Below, piece by piece: positions 54,728 through 64,000 of a stretch of 64,000 nt of DNA (position 1 is its first letter; each line of letters starts with the position of its first letter). Source of the stretch: Posidonia oceanica (Eukaryota; Streptophyta; Magnoliopsida; Alismatales; Posidoniaceae). The notes beneath the pieces are model-generated. The model saw only the letters and a list, made by a program, of their open reading frames with translations. It did not search any database and was not told the DNA's origin. The translations under genes and the position numbers were made by a program. The stretch covers positions 101,140,501 through 101,204,500 of the forward strand of contig JAZBRS010000020.1 of NCBI GenBank assembly GCA_037176725.1, given 5' to 3'.

Positions 54728-55498
54728 TGTAGATAGAAATAAGCAATCTAGAAAGCATAGAGGATTGGGTCCTCAAGCCCTTTTTTTTTTTTTGAAATGG
54801 ATTGGGACTTCTTGCTTGGATGCATGCATGTGTGTACGATAGTATGAGGCAGAATGCAGCATCATCAAATGGGAGACCTTTGACTGCCACATGGGAAAAG
54901 CAAAAGAAAAAAAAGTAGAAAGAAAGGAAGAGTGATGGTCAGAAACGATTGGTTCAGCCAAACAGCAAACGACCAATCTCACGTAAGACTATTCCTTCAT
55001 GAATGACGTAGCTACATTGACGTCATTGCCTCCCATAACCCTAACGTCAGCGAATTCCTTTTGGTCCATGCATGCTAGCTGTATTTTGTCAATGTTTCTC
55101 GCAGTGCCATTACAATACGTGGTACTGTTTGTTCCTTTTATTTAGAAAAGTCTGATGCTGCTGCTAAACCTACGTAGAAGATAAGGGACATGAATGATTT
55201 TTATAAGAGCAGCCGCACATGTCAGTGAGTAATGTCCGATTACCACGACATGAAATGGGATCAAAGCCTAACCGAGCGAAGACCAACCCTTCACCGTAAA
55301 TATATGGTTTTTATTTAAATATATGGTTGTGTGTATGAATTAATTTCAAAAATAACGGTATAACGTTGATAAATTCTAATGCACTCCAGGTCAGACTTTG
55401 TTTGGAACTTGGTAAAGATATCTGATGATTTACTTCACAAATATGGTCTCTGGTTCAACTCCAGCCAAGGATTAAATGAGTGCAAGGCAACTTGATTT

Positions 55499-55661
55499 TG
55501 GCTTGCAGAGCCGACCTGGGAGGTGGAATATCTGGGTCATGTCATCTTACAAGAGGGAGTCTCAGTTAATCCAAGGAAGATTTTGTGTGCTATGGAGTGG
55601 CCGAGGCCAACTACACCCAAGGAATTGAGGGGATTTCTAGGGTTAACTGGTTATCTGACAA
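55499..55661 (+). pseudogene. Gypsy RT fragment (unit 2)
   Basis: Identical copy of 16482-16644. Confidence 0.88.
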
Positions 55662-55876
55662 GTACAATCAAACTCCAACATAGGTCAATTAAACTCCGAA
55701 GGTGTGTTTAGACTCCGAAAACGTCAAGTTAAACACTAACGATGCCAGATCAAACCCTAGCAATGCTTGATCGAGGTTTAACGGGGCTTGTTCGCACTCT
55801 GACTATTCGACAACATCCATCCAAAATTAAGCAACAACCTGTTCTAATAGACACACTACTGCTTCTACTGTTCTCA

Positions 55877-56187
55877 AAACCTTTTAGATGTGCGGTCTAT
55901 CCTCTTCTTCATCCCTATACAAAACTTTGTTTTACATCTCCTCGATGTGTCTTTCTGAATTTGTACCTTTACTCATATGGGATGCCATTGCTATCCTATT
56001 GCCTCTAAAGCATCATTTACTACCATGCCCAGGTACTTCTTCTGATATCATAACGGGCCTTGACATTCCCAGCCCATCTTCTTCAGAGCCCGACCCCTTA
56101 AACCCATCCGGAAATTCCCAATTCCCTGGTCGTCCAATTTCCCCACGCAATGAATTTATTGCCGTCGACCAAACACGTTCTATTAAT
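55877..56187 (+). pseudogene. Copia integrase-RT linker fragment (unit 2)
   Basis: Identical copy of 16860-17170. Confidence 0.6.
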
Positions 56188-57126
56188 TGAGATCAATACG
56201 AATGATCTGAAGTGCTTCGACACTACATTAAGCGTTTTACAGTCTATTAGATCTTCCCTAAAATGTTAAGGTCCGCTATCTATTTGGTTTTTCTTTGTTA
56301 AACAGAAAGAGAGAGAGAGAAAGGAGAGGTCTAATGTTAACTAATAGGATAAATCCCATTTAGTCACTTGTGATTTGATTATGGTGTTTCAAGACTCGTT
56401 AGAGAGCCGACTTTATTATCTACTATTTTTGCATTCAATATTTTTGTTAGATACGTGCTGATTTTATTGTCTAATTCTTCCATAAGTCAATATTACCGTA
56501 TAGTTGTTAAGTGCATTGCATGTTTATATTTATTGTCAGTAGCTAAACGAATCTGTACCTTGCTTTAGTTGTTGTCTTTAGAGAAGAGTTTGATGAACTG
56601 AATATTCATTGAATTAGTATGTTTACATCTAGAGTATCTTTTGGATTGGCATAGAGAAATATTGGATCAAAGTTGTATAAGAAACCTCTAAGCATATGTA
56701 ATAATTTGATAGTGATATTGGTGAGATTTCTAAGAGTTAAGGAAGTTGTGTGTGCAAATGGAATTTAAATTAAAAATAAAATATGGTATTTTACAGTTAG
56801 CCTTATGTGAGGTTAATAATTTTAGAGGAAAACCTAAAATGTTGAGGATGGTATTCTACAAGAACTTCAAATATAATAACCATTATATAATAATAAACCA
56901 CTATAGACACCTAGATGTTCATCCATTTTAGCTTGCAAATTGTTTTGGAATTGTATGATTAAGATGTTCTTATTTCTTGTACGATTGTAAATGTGATATT
57001 GAATATTGAAATATAAGAGAAGCATTTGATATTCTCTTGTGGGAATGCTTTTTTTTATGTTATATTGTGTATGTATAAGAAATAGACACATGTATTAATT
57101 GATGTGTACACGAGCTATGTTAAGAT

Positions 57127-57423
57127 GAACAAATAATTGAAAATAGTATTGCAACAGATGAATTTGCCACTATAGCATAGAACAGCATATATAACAACAA
57201 ATATATTTGCCGCTATAGCGGCATATATAGCAGCAAATACATATGTCAGCAGTGTTAAACTTATACCGACAAATAGAAAATTTGCCAGTGTAACCTTTAG
57301 CAATACCATGATAGACTACAAATAGTTTTTACCGCTAATATGTTACTATAGATCTTTAGTGGCAAATCTAACACCTATAGTGGCAAATTTGAAATGTCAT
57401 TAATTGCATATTTTGTTGTTGTG
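57127..57423. mobile_element. Degenerate CACTA-type terminus (unit 2)
   Basis: Identical copy of 18110-18406. Confidence 0.55.
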
Positions 57424-57469
57424 ATTCCTATAAGAAATCCAACAACTAGTATTGATCCAAGCACCTATC

Positions 57470-58995
57470 TGTGGATGTGGATTTGAAGGTGTTTATGAAG
57501 ATGACAACGCTTCCACAACGTTATCAACTTTGTTTGTGATCGCCACATATCAATGGGCAGACAAGGCACTTAGGGAAATGATGTTGATGTGGATACTCGA
57601 CTCACTGGATCGACGGCAGGATGTCGTCCAGTGGCTTCTTCGTGTTACGTGAGCGTTTTCCTTTTCCTTCAAAACAAATAAAAATAAAAGATCTACATAA
57701 GTTTGTGTGTACTAAATGATAATAAGAAAAGACAGAGAATAATATGAACAAATGAATCTAATACTAACCGGGGGTTGTTCCCCACATACATATGTTATGG
57801 GTCATATGTTAAGGAATGCAATAATGAAATGAAAAAGATTGGAAGAAGATACTCCCTTCACCCTCGTGCTGTATGCGGTGGAGTGAGGAAGTGGAGGCAC
57901 GGTTGGAGCTCCGGCTAGGCTCGAGATCTCTGGGATCTAGGGTTTCTCTAGATTGAAGGTGGAGGCTAGGGTTTCTCTCTCTCTCTAAAGGTGGCCTCCT
58001 TAAACCCTAAAATTGGCTCCTCCCGTGCACTGACTCACGGGACCTATTTATAGGTTCATAGGACACAGGTGGCTCAACCCTAGGAAGTTTATAGAAAAAA
58101 ACTAATTTTTAGGGTTATTCGCCGCATAGGGGGGTGACTGGGACATGTATATCTCGAAAAGATAGAGAAAATCCGGAAGACCAGGTCAATCAGAGTCCAC
58201 GTCAGCTAGTCGCCGCATATAGTGGCGCCTAGCTGCTGCATTATTCTAGGCAACTAAAATATTTGTTTCTAATTTTTAGAAGATTCTAAGGGATTGGCTT
58301 CTGATTTTTAGAGATTGTATTAGCACATTAAAACGTGTTAAAAATCAAGATATTTATTGTGAAGCCACCTAGGATTTTCTAGATTGTTCTTTGATTGTTT
58401 TATTTATGATATATGTGTTATACCATATATTAATTGCTAGAAAATCACATAAATATCAATAATTTATGGAAAAATGTTATAATAGCTTATAAAATTTCCG
58501 TATATTATATTAATGCCCAGGATATTGATATTAAGCTGGAGAGAGAGAAATGGTGCTAGTCGCTTCTCACACAGGCGCCTACACAGTCCAATCGCCCCTC
58601 TGAAAGGCGTCTGGCTGTGTCGCCACTCTGGGAGGCAACTAGCTAAGTCTTTTGCATTTTTAACCCTGTCTTTTAAGTTTGATCCAAAAAACTCGATAAA
58701 AGCCCAGAAAACTTCAGAGATCTCATGAAATCATAGAAACATCTTCTTTAACTCAAATCTGCCATGGATTTGAGTGGGATAAAGTGTGCTCAAGGTACTC
58801 GGACTTGCCACGAGTCTGAGTGCATTAGCTATGCCACAGCTAACAACCTTAAGTCAAGTAAAATCAAGTCTTGTTTTTAAGCAAAACATGAAAACTCTTG
58901 AAAATATGTTATTAAGCCTTAGTTATGTGATCTGGATGCCTCAGAAGTTCCTGTCCTCTATGAACTCTGGGAAATGCCAAAATGGAATATCTACA
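57470..58995 (-). mobile_element. Solo Gypsy LTR with 5-bp target duplication (unit 2)
   Basis: Copy of 18453-19979, with CTATC at 57465-57469 and 58996-59000. A G-run is one base shorter and there is one C-to-T change (19548/58564). Confidence 0.88.
58117..58641. repeat. CGCC/GGCG palindrome clusters in the solo LTR (unit 2)
   Basis: Copy of 19100-19625. The first unit of the second cluster carries a C-to-T change (58564), which weakens one arm. Confidence 0.75.
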
Positions 58996-59395
58996 CTATC
59001 AAGCAATCAAAGTTAGAAATTAGCAATACAATGGTCAAATCCTAGGTTTGCAAACATTCTAAAGATGATCAGCGAGTCAATTCATTGAAATTAGACACCA
59101 AATGGACTGAAATTATAGACCAGCATGGTTCTTCGTTGAAGATTGATATTATAGTGTGTTTGATCCAAATTTGAGCAATTGAAAACAAAATGAAGATATC
59201 TAACAATAGTTTTCAAATTTTGAAGATGTTCAGGTCAAGGCAACATGACGATGCATCAACTTAGGTGGAGTTGAGGTGGAGGACTTTTTAGTGGATTCAT
59301 GAAGATGCTGGTCCCATAACATGATTTGTTTCGTATCTCTGTAATAGACAATGAAATAAATAATGCAAATAGCATTTCTGATTATTCTTTGTACT

Positions 59396-61891
59396 TATTG
59401 TCTGATTGTGATTTATGGCATGCTAGATTAGTTCATCTTAGAAAATAAAAAATGGAACAAATGGTAAAATTGGACCTTCTCCAAAATATTCATAAGATGG
59501 AATTAACCCCATGTCAACATTGCTTAGTTGGAAAAATGACTAAGAAATCATTTGGTGTTGGACATATGGAAAATGAATTATTAGCCTTGATACATTCAGA
59601 TGTATGTGGTCTACTTAGTGTGAAAACTTATAATAATAAGGAATATTTTGTAACATTCATAGATGATTATTTTAGATATGCATATGTTTATTTAATCTCA
59701 CGTAAAACAGAAGTGTTAAGTTGCTTTAGGAAATATAAAGCAGAAGTGGAAAAGTAACTTGGAAGAAGCATTAAGGTATTAAGATCTAATAGAGGTGGAG
59801 AATACAATTCAAAGAAATTTGAATCATATTGTCAATAGTATGGAATAAAGAAGCACATTACTATGCCATATACGCCACAACAAAATGGTGTGGCAGAACG
59901 GAAAAACAGAACTCTAATGAATTCTGTTAGATGCATGCTATCACATTCATGCCTCCCAAAGGAATTTTGGGGAGAGGCATTACTCACAGCAAATTACACT
60001 TTGAATAGAATACCTACCAAATCTGTCACAGGAATCCCTTATGAGTTGTCTACAATCACTTGATCCAGTAGTGAAGCCTCTTTGTGGTTGTACAAGAGAT
60101 TGGGATTTCGAATCCCACAGACATCAAATAAAAGAAAAAACAAAAAAAATTGCTTAAAAAAACCACTTATGAGTTGTGGAATGGAAGAAAACCTAATATC
60201 AATCATCTAAGGAAATGTGATTCAATAGCTCATGTACTCATTCCAAGTCAACTCAGGGACAAATTAGATTTTAGAACATTAAAGTGCAGATTTATAGGAT
60301 ATTGTGATAAATTATCAGGATATAGATTTTTCCATAAGGAAAAAGGAATTATTGAGTATAGAGATGTTACATTTCTAGAAAATCTAAAGGAAGAAGAGCA
60401 TACTCAAGATAAAGATGAACCATTATCAATAATTGGAGTTGATTACTTTAACGGTGTTCAAGGAAATGATTTAGAAAATGAGGATCAACCAAACATAGAA
60501 ATACAAATGAACCCATGGAAATAGTGGGGAATAGCCAAAATAACCAGTATGATCAATCAAATATGGAAAATATTGATGAGCTCGTAAATGACCCACCTGA
60601 TGCTCCTAGAAATAAAAGAATAAGAACTCAACCCTCATGGATGAATGATTACCATTTGTATTCTTGTGAGACATCATGTTTCTTGACAGATATAAATCAG
60701 GAAAATCACATGGAACCCATGACATATAATGATGTGATTAAATCACATGAAAAAGATTTGTGGCTTGAAGCCATGAATGATGAAATTGATTCCATGAAAA
60801 GGAATATTGTTTGGAAATTGTGTGATTTACATAAGGAAAGAAAGGCTATAGGATGCAAATGGGTATTCAAGAAGAAGCTGAGAGTAGATGAGTCAATAGA
60901 CAAGTTCAAGGCTCGATTGGTAGCTAAAGGTTATACACAAAAGGAAGGAATTGACTTCAGGAAACATATTCTCCAGTAGCAAAGTTTACATCAATTAGAA
61001 TTATACTATCAATTGTAGCACACTTAAATTTAGAATTACATCAAATAGATGTTAAAACTACATTTCTTAATGGAGAATTGCAGGAATACATATACATGTG
61101 CCAGCCTGAGGGATTTCAGGTGGAAGGACATAAAGAAAAAGTGTACAAATTGAACAAATCAGTATATAAATTAAAGCAATTTCTAGACAATGGTATCTCA
61201 AATTTCATATTGTGATTGTCCAAATGGGATTTATCTCAAATAGATTGGATAATTGTGTATATGTCATAAAAAGTGAGAGTAGTTTTATAATATTGTATTT
61301 ATATGTAGATGATATTTTGCTTGCCATAAATGACATGGAATTGTTGAAAAAAGTGAAAAATGAACTTAGTGAGAAATTTGAGATTTGAGATGAAGGACAT
61401 GGGAGAAGCATCTTATGTCCTTGGAATACAGATCTTTAGAGATCGAAAGTCTAGAATGCTGAGTATAAATCAGGAAAAGAATTTACACTCAGTACTTAAA
61501 AGGTTTGGCATGCAAAATTGTGCCCCTGCACCTACACCATATGTGTATAGAAAAAGAATGAATAAAAATCAATGTCCTGGAAAAGGATAGAAACCTCTGA
61601 AAATACCATATGCACAAGCGGTTAGAAGTTTAATGTATGCTATGTTGTGTACTAGACTGGATATGGCATATTCGGTGAGTTTGGTTAGCAAATATCAAAG
61701 TAATCCTAGACCAACACATTGGGAAGCTGTTAAGAGGATTATGAAGTATATCAAGGACACGTTGCAACACAAACTAGTATATGAAGCGGAAATGCTGGAA
61801 GTAGTAGGTTATTCAGATGTAGACTTTGAAGTGATAAAGATGATAGAAAGTCCACATTCGGACACTTGTTCATCTTTGGTGGTGATGTTGT
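59396..61891 (+). pseudogene. Copia pol, 5' part: pre-integrase, integrase, RT (unit 2)
   Basis: Copy of 20380-22874. The extra T near 59947 keeps the integrase frame open (66 codons at 59863-60063), so unit 2 has the ancestral state here. Pro-to-Ser, Val-to-Ala and Gly-to-Arg changes distinguish the copies. It shares the Asp-to-Asn integrase change and the insertions. Confidence 0.94.
60050..60165 (+). mobile_element. SINE-like insert with 12-bp target duplication (unit 2)
   Basis: Identical copy of 21033-21148. Target duplications are at 60038-60049 and 60166-60177. Confidence 0.72.
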
Positions 61892-61921
61892 CACTACTAG
61901 AAAAACAGGAAATCGCGAGGA

Positions 61922-62397
61922 CAAATGTCCTCGCTAAATCCTCGCGAAGTCCTCGCAATCTCCTCGCTAATGGCTTTAGCGAGGACTTTGCGAGGATATC
62001 AAGTCCTCGCATAATGCTACGTCGTTAAAAGCCATTTGCGAAGATATTTCCTAGCAAATCCTCGCTAAATCATTGCGAGGACTTCGCGAGGAAATAAAGT
62101 CCTTGCAATATCTTTATTATTACTCGCTATCTCCTCGCAAAGTCGACCTTATATCCTTGCAAAAATATTAAAAAAAATAAAATAAATAAATCTTGTGAGG
62201 ACATAGCGAGGATAATTTCTCGTAATTTACTCGTTATATATTAGCGAGGATATTGCGTGGAATATGTTCCTCGTAATATCCTCGCAAAGACCTCATTATT
62301 ACCTCGCTATGTGCTTGCTATTCCTGTGCATACCACAGTTTTAGCGAGGACTTAGCGAGGAAATATCCTCGCTAAGTCCTCGCTAATTCTAGGCAGT
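61922..62397. repeat. CACTA left subterminal repeats (unit 2)
   Basis: Copy of 22905-23380. One motif is lost by a CpG C-to-T change at 62316. Confidence 0.88.
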
Positions 62398-62651
62398 GGG
62401 AAAAAAAATATAATGATTACATCCACATCTACAAAAAATAAGATTAATATACCTGTTAAAATGACATTCATATGCATTCACAAAAATAAAATTACACATC
62501 CACCAATTTTAAAAAAAAAATATCAATTGATATTACGACATAATTAAGATTTTACATATCTATTTGTTCACAACATTCATGATATTACAACACTGAAATG
62601 ATATAATACAAGTCACTCGTCCCCATACAAGTCAAAACGACATAATACAAA

Positions 62652-63128
62652 TCATTTTCTTCTTCTACCGACTTGCTTTCCTTTACCTTTTGAGGAAGAT
62701 ACATGAATAGAACGACGATCTCGTCTGTACTTCTCGTAATCCTCTTCGTCGTCATTCGACAAATCAACTTCCTGCTCGTCCGAGTATCTTCTGATTATAA
62801 AAAACAAACTTACAAATATGTTATGATGGATAATGATTATATTATAATGTTAAATTCAATATAACAATTAATGCATATCAAAAAATTTATAACTGCATAA
62901 AACTTTACCTTATAAGTCGGTCCTCCAAAGCATGTATTTCATCTGTTATTTTTGTGGTTATTTTGGTACTTAAACTCTCCTCCAATGTAGTCGTCATATG
63001 TGACAACTGAGAACTGAAAAAATTTGGATCAATTGAAGCAAAGGGCTGAGTTGAAAATGGATACTGCGCCGTAGAACCCGTAGAAGAACCAATAATAAAC
63101 TCTTCTGAGTAGTATGGATCAAGATCAC
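62652..63128 (-). pseudogene. CACTA gene, last two exons (unit 2)
   Basis: Identical copy of 23635-24111. Confidence 0.55.
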
Positions 63129-64000
63129 TGATGTAAATTTTAATTAACCGCAAGTGCACGATGTACTATGTAGTACGTATGCAAAATACAGGTCGATCCC
63201 ATAGAGAATAATGTTTGAAAACAAAAACTTATTATCATCTATTGAAAGGATGGTTGAGAGAGATGTTGATTAAGAACTACAAATAGAAAATGTAAATCAA
63301 ACTAATTAAAACAAACCTAGGGCTTTGAAACCATTTATGTAAAATCCAATATGCATGATTAAATCCACTCTTGTCTCTCTTCATGATCTAAATAGTTTAC
63401 TCAATGGTTCTTATCCTAACAAGCATAACCTATATGCAAAGCACTATAGATTATCAAGTCCTAAAATAAAATCACACAAAATAAACTAAATCAAATGATA
63501 TACGATAGATCTGCGATTATATACACAACCCTCAAGTATTCTTCCCCAAGTATAGACTAAAAAGATATTATCAATATTAATCTATCAAGGTTTATCGAAT
63601 AATGAATGATCCATGTCATATACATTCAGTCTACATAATCATAGCATTTAAGCACGAGAAGACAAAGAGAAACTTAATCACAACACATGAACATACATGA
63701 ACTTCATCTAAACCCTAGATCTAAGAACTTAGCCACGCATGATAATGGAAAACATAAAACTAAAAGAAAGGGAAAGAGAAGAACAAGACATAATTAATAG
63801 AAAGAAAATGAACTTCTATTGATAAAAATACATTGATTACAGAAACTCAGCTTCAAGAACTCTAAACAATGGAGGAAGAAAGCTTAAGCCTAATGTGGTA
63901 GATTAAGGATCCCCTAGGGTTTACACAATGGGTCCCTTTTATAGGTTTATAAGGCTTGACCGTCACATAAACAAATCCAGATACAAATGAGGAAACTGAA
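63129..64000 (-). repeat. 3' LTR of the nested element (unit 2, cut by window end)
   Basis: Copy of 24112-24983 with two transversions (63238, 63266). Confidence 0.88.

Larger units (their letters stand above)
61892..64000 (-). mobile_element. CACTA transposon, left part (unit 2, cut by window end)
   Basis: Copy of 22875-24983 with TGT at 61889-61891. It differs at 62316 (C to T in a subterminal motif), 63238 and 63266. Confidence 0.93.

Overview
The window is nuclear DNA of a flowering plant. The only host gene is a spliced amino-acid transporter, and almost all the rest is nested, decayed transposable elements: Copia and Gypsy LTR retrotransposons, solo LTRs, a CACTA transposon and a SINE-like insert. 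The GC-rich first exon of the transporter would fit a monocot or magnoliid, but the lineage cannot be fixed from sequence alone. No rRNA, functional tRNA, CRISPR array, operon or organellar gene is visible.

The dominant structure is a direct tandem duplication with a period of about 39,005 bp. Bases 39006-64000 repeat bases 1-24983 almost perfectly. By eye I find about ten substitutions, nearly all transitions, and four indels: one (AT)n length change, two homopolymer changes and one single base in a retroelement frame. The left edge of the array lies outside the window, so the true number of units is unknown.

Layout of unit 1, all of it repeated in unit 2 up to about 24.98 kb. 1-913: exons 2 and 1 of the transporter, minus strand. 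1074-2069: Copia remnant, minus. 2070-4082: Gypsy LTR. 4172-8633: long LTR-like, strand-asymmetric block with a large (AT)n tract. 8634-9990: 1,357-bp segment that recurs at 32584-33940. 9944-13435: Gypsy element with a gag-like relic, leader and LTR, minus. 13436-15710: dead Copia pol. 16482-17170: small Gypsy and Copia fragments. 18110-18406: old CACTA end. 18453-19979: solo LTR with a 5-bp target duplication. 20380-22874: Copia pol carrying a SINE-like insert. Only in unit 1: 22875-34663 is a CACTA transposon (3-bp target duplication) interrupting the RNase H part of that Copia. A two-LTR element (24112-30906) lies inside the CACTA gene, and Copia resumes at 34664. 35434-37317 is non-coding.

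The transporter (lysine/histidine transporter-like 8 type, AAAP family) lies across the unit boundary. Exons 5-3 are at the end of unit 1 (37318-38609) and exons 2-1 at the start of unit 2 (39374-39918), so one complete copy is visible plus the 5' half of another at 369-913. Both copies carry the same lesion at the exon 1-2 border: a 30-bp direct repeat, with about a dozen conserved codons missing. Several different LTR families here carry clusters of short GC-rich palindromes, the most interesting pattern that the ordinary annotation does not explain.
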